This document shows positions 1-10,860 of a DNA stretch of 64,000 nt, piece by piece. The stretch is taken from assembly GCA_026873275.1 (NCBI GenBank), contig JANTUC010000004.1:1-64000 (forward strand), given 5' to 3'. The stretch comes from Pseudopithomyces maydicus. Lineage: Eukaryota; Ascomycota; Dothideomycetes; Pleosporales; Didymosphaeriaceae. Positions within the stretch are counted from its first letter, which is position 1. Each line of letters opens with the position of its first letter. The notes under the pieces are model-generated. The model did no database searches, was not told the DNA's origin, and saw nothing but the letters and a program-made list of their open reading frames with translations. Made by a program: the position numbers and the translations under genes.

Positions 1-1
1 T

Positions 2-382
2 ATGTCGCTGGGTGAATCCGACTCAATGGGACTTGGTGATATAGTGCAGCACTGCACTGATTGGCCAGCTGGTTCAGAGTTCGAATCCATCGTGCAGCAC
101 CAGAATATCGACGAGCAACCACAGTTTCGGTTTTCCGGAGAAAATACAAAGCTAGAATGGCATGAGAGTCCTTTTGCGATAACAAATCAATTGTCGATCA
201 TATCGCACCCGAGAGGTAATAGGTTGGCAATTACGATCGGGGGCAATACAGGCATGATGACGGGTGAGAGTGCGCAGACATTGATGAACATGGTTTGCGA
301 TACAATTGCTCGTCTTTCTAGTGATCTTAGGATGCCGATAGACTCATGCAAATCGTCTTTGCCGGATTGTACATGGGAATGA
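2..382 (+). CDS. 3' end of a possible condensation/acyltransferase-type gene (partial)
   Basis: Open frame of 126 codons touching the left edge and ending in a normal stop, so the gene probably begins outside the window. The ATG at base 2 may be an internal methionine. Near the C-terminus the protein reads NRLAITIGGNTGMM followed by an amphipathic helix. This resembles the last strand and helix of condensation-domain-like acyltransferases (NRPS C domains and relatives), where an IGGNTGLM-like strand precedes the end of the domain. That assignment is from memory of the family and is weak. If right, this would be the tail of a secondary-metabolite enzyme. Nothing further downstream looks like a partner gene. 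Confidence 0.4.
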   Translation: MSLGESDSMGLGDIVQHCTDWPAGSEFESIVQHQNIDEQPQFRFSGENTKLEWHESPFAITNQLSIISHPRGNRLAITIGGNTGMMTGESAQTLMNMVCDTIARLSSDLRMPIDSCKSSLPDCTWE

Positions 383-3300
383 CGGATGAAGGGATTTGTG
401 AACCAACATCGCCCGTGTTTGATTTCCCGTGTTTAGAATTGCATAGGGACTGGTCTGGTTTCTTTTTTTTTCTTTTTTTTTTTTCATGGCTAGGGTTCAT
501 AGAGACAATTTCTGTATATAAGGTCAACATTCGCCTTGTGTGCTGAACCAGCCTTTCTTGTTAATTGTTTCATGGCGCTTCAAACCCCTTCTTGTCAGTT
601 GTTCCAAAAACAAATGTCACGGGTCGTTATTCTCACTCTCTTGGCAGAAGGACTCCTGCGGACGCAGAAACACGATTAGTTTTTCTATTACATCAGAGTA
701 TTTATCGTGAAATAACTGGAAGTCCACATAGAAGAGCGATTTCATCGCGTTTCAGGTCTGACTGGGACACAATCACAAATCTCTGTGCCTAATACAAGTT
801 ACTTTGATATCAAGTTTTCATGGCGTAGAGCCAACTCTAATCTGTTGAACAGGTAAATACAAACCAGGGGGGCGAATTTCGATAAAGTAAAAGCTATCAC
901 TTAGAGTCGGTCTAAACAACCGTCAGTGGGTTGAGTTGAGAGGTATAATTATATAGACCTCTTGAGAGTTGGAAGAAGTATCTAAATACGAGACTAGAAT
1001 AGTCTCTTGGTTGTTTATAGCAAGGATGCTGGTCGACCCATCTCTAGATGCTCAGGGTAGTATAGTGAATGGTCAGTCTTTCGGTAATTCTTAGTGAACC
1101 CTTGTGTATAATCGTCGACGGCAGTTTTCTCGCAACTCTCCCAATAGAAGAGAAAGTGATTATCTAGGAATTTCTTTTTGAATATCAGTACTTCTGGGAA
1201 GACCTCCAGATGACAATGCCCTGGCAGAGTAATGTGCTAGTTTGGGTATGATCTTTCCCTAAAGTTCACAAAGTTCAGAACCCATAATGATGGCGATTCG
1301 CACGGTCGATCCAATCGTGACGACAACACAAAAAAATCAATTATATGGTGTACCAGGAGCATTCAACGCATTTACAAAATACGACCAAATACGACTCTGG
1401 GTTACAGGTTTTTACTAGGTAATACCGGTTTATTGCGGGGCAAGAACGGCAACCCATAGCTAGACTCTTTTATACAAGAACTCCAATGTGCTGTTAAACA
1501 ACAAACAGGATGCTGGTTCAAAGTTGAACTGGTGTGCTTAGCAACATTTATCATCTCATTTAGCGTAGTACACGTTGTTCCACCACAAAAGCTAACATGA
1601 GCGGGAACCAGCCAATACAGTACTAACTCTTTAGGTGTAACTTGGGAGCAGATTTTTACTAAATCCCACATATCGCTGACCATGATTAAATATTAATTAA
1701 TGACTATGGAAAAAGTATAGCATAAAAATATCAGTTTATGTAGAGGTAAAAGTAAGACATCAACACGCCGCCGATTCTCCTACTACGTGAGCGGATCAAT
1801 CACTTTTCCTCTTTTCCCCTCCTGCCTGATAATTCTTACTCTTTCCTGGTTTCAGATCTCAACCACCGCCGCAAATGACAGCGGCTTTGGATTTAGTGTA
1901 GGCTCATATTCTATATCCAGCGGAATCTCTTTTTTGTTCTTGAATCGACTTTTTCTTAACATTGAAGGTCCACGCCAATCCTGTTACCATATTAAACACG
2001 ATTTTTTCTGTAAAGTATATACCAGGGCAAGTGCGCCGAATGTATCCAAAAGAGGTGAAGTTCATCAGGCTAGGATAGGTTGTCAGTGGCTCTTTGTATG
2101 TCGGATAGGCAGGGTTGAGCCAGCGAGCGGGACTGTAGATAGAACTATTAGGGTAGAGAGTAGGATCTGAGACGATAGAGCTGAGGGGTTACCGTAAGCA
2201 ATATACCACTTTGGTCTTATTAAGTGCAGGGCAACACACCTATAATTTATATGAACGACTGTGCCTTTAGGAACAAATTGACCTTTATAGAAATTATCCT
2301 TATCTAACTTATACAGGATGCCGATTTCCGCAACAATGGACTAGTAGCGAATTGCTTCTTTTATGACTGCTGGGTACGTTATTAAATAGAGGTAGTCTGT
2401 CTTTTCCTATGACCACATTAACTTATTTCTCAATTTTATGCTGCCATTTAGGATGCTCCATTGTGTTGGTTATATACTCTATTAGCACATTATATGGGGA
2501 GCGTGTCTCTGCGCTTAGAAAAGCCTAAAATACTCACGCACCATACTCCTCAGAAATATTAAAGTCATTAATATATTCTAACAACCACTCTTGCAGTAAG
2601 TCCGGTGCAATGCCCTTCTTTATTTTCTCTTTTAAGTCACCTCTGATGATATTAATAATCTTTTAAATGCGCGAGAGGTACGCTCTCAGCGTCTTAGTCA
2701 AGAGCACGAACCAATCGGTGGCGTTGATAGTGTTGGCCATAAATTACAGGCGAACTTATCAGGTTAGAATGCACGTAGAATTTCGCTTGTGCTCTTAATC
2801 GACTCTTGTACAATGGAATCGCTGATATCTTGGAGTCTGCGACCGAGACCTACACGAATTATGACACCAAAAGCGTACTGACTTGTCTGATCCTGTCTGT
2901 TCTGTCTGTTCCTGACAAGTATATGTATGCGAGAACCGCGTGGAGTCTCCGATCTTATGTTCTAGTCTTTTGCTTAGTGCAGCGGGCTAGCGTATATAGG
3001 TTCCTATGCGCAACCCAATGACAAGAGATAAAATAAATTAAGAAGTTTATATGATAAAAAGAGTATTTACTCCTATATATGCTATATGTTCTATACTAAT
3101 ATCAACTGTTTTGAATTACGAAATAGACTGAAAGACTTTATATTATATAGATAAGAGTAATGTCTGAAAATATATAAGTTCTTTACCAATAAGTATACTA
3201 CATACTAATTGTTACTATTAGTACTAGCGACAGTATATTTAACAAAATATATATCATTTCCTCCATAAGATAATACTTAACTATTTCAACACTGCTTTTT

Positions 3301-3870
3301 CATATGCTATATTTTCCCGCTGTCTAGTAGGGAGATACTCTTTTTTCAACTATTCTCTACGCCGTTGTGTTAACTTAACACTCTTTTACTATCATATAAA
3401 CTATACTATTTCAAAGTTTTATCGTACTTCTATTTAGATAGAAAATACTTTGATTTCCCATCACTCCTCAGTAATTTAGTAACACTAAATTTACCAATGA
3501 GCGATAAATCCCCAGATGTAACCCATAATATGAGCAACCTCAATTTATGACCCATAGTAAACTATAGGGGAGGGCCGTGCCTAGCTTACTCGTTCTAGGT
3601 ATCAAAGGTAGGCTACAAAAGCTTCACGACCTAAGTTACTTCGCCGTTTGTACGTACGACCATAGAGCCCCGAAGAGCCCTATGCGCACACAGTAGACCA
3701 TTGTCCACCGACGCACCGGTTATCCTCGCAAGATCAAACATCGCTAGTCAAGCTCCATACAGAGCTCCATTGGCCGAAGCCGCCGGTATCAAGTTGCCCA
3801 CAGACCTGCGCCCCATAAGGGTTGATATGACATTTAAATCCCAACAGATAGAAAGCCCCAAAAGATAGAA
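383..3870. other. Gene-free AT-rich stretch
   Basis: I see no supported gene. Short open frames occur on both strands but none has family motifs or credible splice sites. Bases about 3020 to 3480 are extremely AT-rich and full of TATA-like runs, as expected for a mutated repeat. A T-rich run lies at about 460-485. Confidence 0.6.
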
Positions 3871-3873
3871 GTA

Positions 3874-4290
3874 TTATTGTAGAGTTGCTGATTGGTTGTC
3901 GACAGTATAGCTCAAAGGTGGTTGTTGATAGCAGAGCTCGAAGGTGGTTGTCGACGCTACAGCCCGAAGGTGGTTGTTGATAGTACATCTCGCAGGTGGT
4001 TGTTGAGCTGAGAGGTGGTTGTTGATAGTACAGCTCGAAGGTGGTTGTTGAGCTGAGAGGTGGTTGTTGATAGTACAGCTCGCAGATGGTTGTTGAGCTG
4101 AGAGGTGGTTGTCCATAGCAGAGCTCGAAGGTGATTGCCTATAGCGGAGCTTAAAGCTGGTGCTCAAAAGTGGTTGTCTATGGCGGAGCTCGGAGGTAGT
4201 TGCCTATGGCGGAGCCCAAAGGTGGTGCTCAAAGGTGGTTGTTAACAGTGGAGCTCGAAGGTGGTGCTCAAAGATAGAGTTGTTGAAGTC
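3874..4290. repeat. 45-bp minisatellite built from a GGTGGTTGTTGA core
   Basis: Imperfect tandem repeat. The clearest copies, about 4005-4130, have a 45-bp period made of a 26-bp and a 19-bp half, both starting GGTGGTTGTTGA. Flanking copies are more diverged and often keep only one half. Because 45 is a multiple of three, the minus strand stays open across it (3874-4167) and reads as 15-residue units containing NNHLSAQQP. I treat that frame as a by-product of the repeat, not a gene. Confidence 0.8.
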
Positions 4291-4371
4291 CAAAGGCCCT
4301 GGCTAGGGTTGCCGTAGTTTCCTGCTGGAAAGCGGTTTACCGCCTTATTATTAGTACATTCTGCTTCAATG

Positions 4372-4510
4372 CAACGCGGCTGGCCATATCACGAATCACA
4401 AGCCGTGTAGAGGGCACCGCGAACCAACGCGGTTGGCCATATCACGAATCACGAGTCGTGCAGAGGGCACCGCAAACCAGGGACGGATCACGAGCCGTAT
4501 AGAATGTAGA
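4372..4510. repeat. 53-bp direct repeat, two copies plus a partial third
   Basis: Copy one runs 4372-4424 and copy two 4425-4477; each begins CAACGCGG and contains GGCCATATCACGAATCAC. A shortened third copy with GGATCACGAGCCGTATAGA follows to about 4510. Differences between copies are mostly C/T or G/A transitions. No coding function is apparent. The stretch up to about 5670 contains no gene I can support. It includes a TATA-like CTTTATATAGAG at about 4720, which could belong to a decayed LTR. Confidence 0.75.
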
Positions 4511-5674
4511 TCCAAGAGAAGAAGTGACGATATAGTAGCCAGTAGACGAAGGCCTGAGTGCGTTGTACAATCCTTAAGCCGACCAGTGGTTCCACACAAG
4601 CCCTTTGGCGATTGGGCGGGCAAGGTTTTCCCAAAGGAAGGCTACCAGAAAGTCCTCAACACGTAGGCTGGCTGAAAGTGGTGGGATAGAGAGAAGAGAG
4701 AGGTGGAGGGAGGGTTACCCTTTATATAGAGACGTTCGAAGCTCGCTAGAGGCTAGGCAACAGCTAACTTAAGTTGCGTCCCTCGAGTGTGGTGATAGTG
4801 AAGGTGAAAGGTAAACGGGCACTTGAGTGTAGAGCCGCGTTTGAGGCCTCAAGCTCAGCCATAGAAGCTCTAGTATGTATAGACGAAGCGTTTTCTACCC
4901 ATATAGCGACTGGAGACAACCGGCCAAGAGAGGTAGCTGAAAGTGCGAGGCAGCTGGGAGCATGTACGACGCTTGGAGCCCGGAGGCAACTAGGAGTGTA
5001 CAAGGCGACTGCGGCTTGGATGCGGCTGAGTTAGTGGTATGCTTTTGGCGGGAGAAGATGCTCGTGTCTTCTAATACCATCCAACTACTGGTCTACAATC
5101 CGTCGCTGGTAAGGAACTTGTGCAGAGTTAGATTGTGGGTGTAGAGGAAGCGATATGAAGCGGAAAGCCCAGCAGTTGTCAATGCTGTAAACCCGCTGTC
5201 TTCGAATAGTTCCGCGCTGTATTGGTGGCTCCCTGCATATATTGATGTTGTATGCTGACTTCGAACCAGAAGAAACACGTTTTCGGCGGAAAGGCACATG
5301 GAAAGTTGCTTCGTTGCCTTGTGGCTCTAGAATACGGCGGCCAAATGTACAGGAACATAGACCAGAGTCATTAACAATGGTGGGCGCAGGCGCAGAGTCG
5401 TAGTATACAGCGGAGGGCTTCGACGGACACGCTCGTGCTCCATTAAGGAAAGCAGAACATTAGTGGTTACAATAGGTGGCATGTAAAGAGTTCATCATAA
5501 GCTATATGAAGTCAGCTGAATAAATATTACATGTCCATCGTTTACCGCGCGCCAACGCGACTGCCATTTTGAAATAAGCTAAATAAACAATAAATATGTA
5601 TACATAGCGCAAGCCCACCTATCTAAAACAACACGCCTTATTAAACGCTACTTCCTTCACAACTACATCAATAA

Positions 5675-7130
5675 TTAAAAATTCAGATATTCACGAAACT
5701 CGCGCAAAGAGCTTGTGTCGTCGTTATTATTATCTCGATCACGATTAGCACGGGCAGCATCATTTACCAGAGTGTCCACCAACTGCCTGCCCGCGGCAAG
5801 CGTACGTGCTAACGATTTCAGTGACTTATTCATCTTCTCGAGCTCCCGGCATATACCATCCTGGTCGCCATCCTTCTGCGGTCGATTAAACTCGCGGAAG
5901 TTGCGTATGATAGAGACGATTGCATCTAATGGCTCCCGCACAGTCGACTCGCGTCTAGTAATACTGAGGTTCCATAGTGTAACGACATCGCCTGGCACCC
6001 AATAATGACGATCCGTGTGTCCGGGCATCTCCTCTCCTGGCTCAAAGGCTACCCAGCAAACCCGATCGAAGTTACCACAAGTTATATTCTCGCATTTCCA
6101 CGCTGCAGCTATTATATCTAATATATTATCCGATATGTACTACATATTACCATTTAGACACCGCTCAGACTGTTAGACCGATAGCGAAGAGCCTTAGGAT
6201 AGTTGAGAGTTGTTCAAATATTGCTGTATATTGGTAGATCGGTTTAGAGGTGTCTGGAACGGATCCGGAACCTCTGGCTGGAGGATAAGGTTGAAGTCAA
6301 TATATATGTCCTTCCCCGGAGGAGCGGAGAGGCTCTTACGCCTGCAAGCGCCTCTAACGTATGCTATACGCCTGTGCTTGTCCGGGCTGTTTATCGATTG
6401 CTTTATATGCTCGTTCTTCCGCTCGCCATTGACATATATAGTTACCATCAGGTCTACCGTCCGGAACGGTCCACCCAGTTGTGCACTCTTTTGCTCCCTC
6501 TCCCAATTTAACAGCGAAAATGCACTAAGAAGCTCCGAATACTTGTCTGAGCTATGTATTCCTGGGAGAGTAATCCTCGCCTTGCCAATGGCTTTCTGCA
6601 AGGATACACGCCAGCAATAGCGTATCAGAACCCCCTATCGTCATCCGGATTAAGTGGTGGTAACTCGAGGAGCCGTGGAGATCGTTCATGCGCAGGACGC
6701 TGCAAGGGACTGGAGAAGGGGCCTTGCTTAGTTGTTAATCCATTATCGGTCGTTTCTCCGTTATCAGCTACATTTTGCGGTTGATCCTGTACCGAGCGAG
6801 CACTCCTAGGTCTATAGTCGCCAGATAGATCTCCATCCTCGCCTCCCTCGCTGTTGCTGACCGGTAAAACCTCATGTTGCATATGTTCGAGGGCGCTAGC
6901 AGCGGTCTGCTGTGCCTGAAGTATAGGCTGCGACTGCTGCGACTCTTGCAGCCTTTGCGAGAGCTGTTTTACACGATAGTTGCGCCCGATGCGTTGGCTG
7001 GTACGGCGAGACGCCCTCGATTCGGTGGCTACAGGTATGTTATGTCCAGTAGAATGACAAGTGCCACAAGGCAGGCAATCAGTAAGATACTTATCCTCTA
7101 GTTGAGCTGGCAGCGATAACAGGAACAGTG
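5675..7130 (-). pseudogene. Unknown protein with N-terminal CxxCxxCHxxGH cluster, interrupted
   Basis: One long minus-strand reading frame is open from about 7130. It starts with a cysteine cluster (CLPCGTCHSTGH), then a basic patch, a Gln-rich segment (about 6960-6900), an acidic/proline-rich linker, and a folded-looking C-terminal half ending at 5675. Two kinds of break occur. At the C5 run 6631-6635 the frame shifts, and one extra base would restore it. Between about 6196 and 6140 there are three in-frame stops (TAA, TAA, TAG) with no convincing intron over them. I do not recognise the family. It is divergent from the next gene, start to start, with about 0.5 kb between. No ATG is obvious at the very 5' end, so an upstream exon is possible. 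Confidence 0.5.
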
Positions 7131-7665
7131 ATTAAGAGATACGCATAATTACAGCAGTGTAATAAGATAACTATATATAAAGCTCTACCTTATTCGATCA
7201 ACCCTCCGCTAGATGAACCATCGCATGATTACTATATAATATCTGTGTGCCGTTACCCTGGTACTATGACCTATGCAATTTTTATATGTAGAGGATGATG
7301 AGCTTTCCGTCGCCTGATATTAGTTATTAGGACTGGCTCGACATGCAGTTGGGACTGCATATAAGCATAAAGCGAAAGCTAAGCTAGTCACATATGGGCG
7401 AATTCATGTCTTATGACGAAGTTTTGGATTTTATTTGTTATATCACCTTAATGGATTACGGTAACACCTACTATACAGCGGGTTCAGATGGAATTAATTG
7501 CGTCTAGATTACTTTTATTGGGTGTTGATTGGGTGAAGGACGTTGGATATTCTTTTTATACTGGCTTGTAAAAATCAGCTGAAAGTCTCTTTGTTCTAAT
7601 TTGCGTACTACTTATACCCCCGATTACGGAAAGCATACTTTGCTATCCACTGGTCTGTACCAGAT
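7131..7665. other. Divergent intergenic region
   Basis: About 0.5 kb between two unknown genes transcribed away from each other. It is AT-rich with several TATA-like stretches and no open frame of interest. It could hold both promoters, but no specific site can be named. Confidence 0.4.
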
Positions 7666-9021
7666 ATGCCTCACGAACAGCCCCCGACATCATATATCGG
7701 TCCTGAGCAGACAGACACGGCCAGCTTATTAGCAGAGTTAGCAAAATTAGCATGCACTATCCCTCTAACACCTACATCTATTACGGTGCCTGGCACCGAC
7801 ATATGGTTGATTCAACGTCCACGGCACAAGCAAATTCAAAATGTTATCGTCACATCTGCTAGTCTACGAGCATGGCTTCAACTTCACAGAACTCATGTAC
7901 AGGGCATCACCTCTAGGATAATACGCCTCCTTCGTGGATCTAATAAGAACTAGATAAAATCTGTTATCCGCAATGCTTGGCAGCCATTGTGGGAAGCAGG
8001 AAAGATGTGGAACGATGTTAGTTCTGAGACTAGGGCGCAGACTTTTAAGAGATTGCCTACCGAATATGCCTATCTTTTTGAAGTATTTGAGGGACGCTGG
8101 CCTTTTTATAAGATGGTATCAAGATTGTGGAACCAGAAGAATTATAATGAGCGCTATAGATTGCGTACGCTCCAAGAGAAGGCACTCATTAATGGAGAAG
8201 TGGATCCGTTTGAGGGGAACGTCGACGCTGCTAGCATTTGTATACTAAACGAGGCTGCTGAGAGCCTATGTCTAACCTGCTATAGGCTTCAGCCAATGTC
8301 GGATTTTCTAGAAAATGATATCGATGGATACTGCAAGACGTGTCTTGTGGGCACCACGGCATATGTCCTTGGTTCCGGCAGTGGTCGACGGCGCCATGCT
8401 TTTGGATCGATACCCGTTATGACGCCAGATACACATGCAACAAAACGCACGAGAGGATGTCCACGCAAATCTGACATGTTAGAGCCGATGCAGATAGTTT
8501 CCGCTGTACCATATACCACAAACGCAGTGCAGCAGGGACGTACTGTTTCGCCCACACCAGACCCTGTGCTGTCAACACGTGCCGGGCCGTTCACTATAGC
8601 TCCCTTCCGAAGGGAGCGTGCTCGGCCATCCACCATAGCTCCCTTACGAAGGGAACGTGCTATGTCGCCTTCAGATTCATTCGAAGACCTTATTGGTAGC
8701 AGCGAGTTAGGTAGTACAATCATAGATACTGGTGCAAACGTGGACGATGCTAGTAGCTTCACTGGAAGATTTGATACAAGACAAGCCTCCTACTCAGCCC
8801 AGACGCGGTTTGGCGCTTTGCAAACATCGCAACCTAAGCGTCCTATTGCTAGCGGCTTAACAAACCGAACGGCCGCTCAAAGTTTCAATCCAACGTTACT
8901 ACATGCTCAGTCACGTTCTAAGATCAAAAAGCCGTCAAAGGTTCGAAAGGTACAGGACAGTAGTATTCGTAATTGGAATGGCACAAGGTCAAATAGAAGT
9001 CAGAAATACAGAAGGAAGTAG
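7666..9021 (+). pseudogene. Unknown 452-codon gene with one internal TAG
   Basis: A single reading frame runs from ATG 7666 to the stop at 9019-9021, broken only by a TAG at 7951-7953. Upstream part 95 residues, downstream 356 codons, same frame. The second part has a compact segment rich in aromatic residues (GRWPFYKMVSRLW), then a Cys cluster of the form CLTCYRLQ plus YCKTCLVG (zinc-ribbon-like spacing CxxC..CxxC), then an AT-hook-like TKRTRGCPRK. It ends in a basic Ser/Arg-rich tail with two near-identical segments of the pattern TIAPxRRERA. DNA binding is a reasonable inference. I cannot name the family. The TAG could be a mutated TGG codon, as in the NLR relic below. Whether the gene is dead or read through cannot be told from sequence. 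Confidence 0.5.
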
Positions 9022-10610
9022 AAGTATTAAAGTGTTATAGATTGTAGTTATATATACACGCTTGAAAATACTCTCTGTAGTAAATAAGCTTAATATATTT
9101 GTTTCAAGGAGGTAGCTCACTTACCACTTGTGATGTTAGAGCTGAAATGCTCAAAGAACTGCTCATCGTATTTGAATTGAATTGTTTACAGAACTGCTAA
9201 TAATAAACTAGATATATAGTGCTTATGTTAAAATTCCATTTTGTGTCATTCTGAAAACCATTGATTACCGGAAGAAGCCTTTATACTAATAGTTCACTAT
9301 TAGTATGGGTGTTATAAGTAGCCTTTATACCAATAATCTACTATTAGTATAGGCGTGGTCTTTAATTAATATTATAAGAACCTGTACAGATGATATTAAC
9401 TCTAGATACTAAGAGTAAACCTAGCGCAAAGAAGTTGGAGAGTACATAGTGTAATTTAAATAGTGCTAACTAAAGTACAGGATACGCCGACTATATAAAG
9501 ATAGACTGGATAATCCTCACCTTATTTTTTATCATCCTGCGTTAAGTAGACGTCTATTTCCAACTTTGTATATTCGCGCAACAACTTTGTCGGGGAAACG
9601 GTGTGTAGACGCTCTAAACCGTGGATTGTATATTACATTGTTCCGTTGATTATCAGTGTTAAATTCGATATGTCGAGTTTGCCGATGGCTGGCGTCGGAA
9701 TGACTTATACAAGTACTACAACATTAATTATAAATATGAAAACATTGTATACTGTAGTAACCACAATATGTCTTTAAACTAAAGTCCTGCAAATATAGTA
9801 TCTGTTACCTACTAGTGATACCACATTCGACTCTTAAGTTTTTCTAAGGTACTTTCGGTCTCGGCCAATATATCGCCTAGCAAGCTAGTAGGAGCGGTCA
9901 GTTAATAGATAGGCAGGTGGCGAGCTTTCGGCTATAGAATTGAACGATATATTATGTCTGTAGTCCCTATTAGAATTGAAGCGCGCTGGGAGAAGACTCT
10001 GTACCTCTTTTAAAGTATATAGCGGCTGCTGAGGTTGCTGTTTAGGAGTGGTTACGCAATGTATATTGCCAATATTATCACTTGTTAGATCACACCCCAG
10101 GGCTTTCAAAATATTATGATGAAGGATTGATTCTAACTAAGTGGCGGTGGAGCCGCTTATATAGTACTAGCCTAGCACCTGCCATCTGACTTAATATACA
10201 CTTAGCAGTTGCCCTCTACTGTAGCAAGTGGCGGCAACTCCAATAAGAACCACTTTCTAATACTTAATAGACTTCTTTCCGTTCGCAAAAAGTACCAAAC
10301 AATAAACCAAACGTGCCGTAGTAAATGTAATCCATCAGGACATGTAGCGCATGTTAGAATAGTTGGAAATATAGTCGGTCCCAATACTACGGCTGCTGAA
10401 GGGGAAGAGCATATGGAGCTCAAGACTGGCTGAATTAGCTCACCATAATCTTTTTCTTAATCCGATAGCTGGGCGTATATCAGTTATTTTTCCAGCCATC
10501 GTGACCTTTGGCAGAACTACTTAGTACCTAGCATTAACTAAGCTGCATAAGTAGCTGGCGATAACTCACTAATCGCAGTAAAGAGAACAAGTCAATTATG
10601 CTGATCACTA
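9022..10610. other. No gene seen
   Basis: AT-rich DNA with many stops in all frames. Direct near-repeats such as CCTTTATAC..AATA..CTATTAGTAT occur at 9275-9350. Short open frames at 9885-10109 and 10202-10433 lack motifs. Confidence 0.5.
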
Positions 10611-10620
10611 TTGGTGATAA

Positions 10621-10860
10621 GGCGTTTATCGACGAAATTTCCGACTGAGTCCTCAGTCCTCAGAGAGCTGTTAATAAGACGTTTATCAACGAAGTTTCTG
10701 GCTGGATACTCAGTCCTTAGAGAACTAGTAACAAGGCATTTATCGACGAAGTTTCCGGCTGAACCCTTAGTACTTAGAGCTCAGTACTTAGAGAAACAGT
10801 GATACCAAGTTTATTGACAAAGTTTCCGGTTAGATTCTTAGTACTCTATATGGTCGGCCC
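10621..10860. repeat. 57-bp tandem repeat, four copies
   Basis: Copies begin at about 10621, 10678, 10735 and 10806. The first two steps are exactly 57 bp. The third is longer by about 15 bp because an AGTACTTAGAG block is duplicated. Shared core: TTTATCGACGAAGTTTCCGG followed by a CTCAGTCCTTAGAG-like tail. Copies differ mainly by transitions. No coding function is seen. Confidence 0.75.

Noticed and set aside
61..110. GTTCGAATCC, a perfect-looking tRNA B box
   Set aside because: No A box at a proper distance and no cloverleaf; it lies inside the first coding frame.
1402..1683. Minus-strand frame with LVLYWLVPAHVSF, faintly like an RNase H segment of a LINE
   Set aside because: The similarity is limited to a few residues and the required acidic residues and GNE-type motif are missing.
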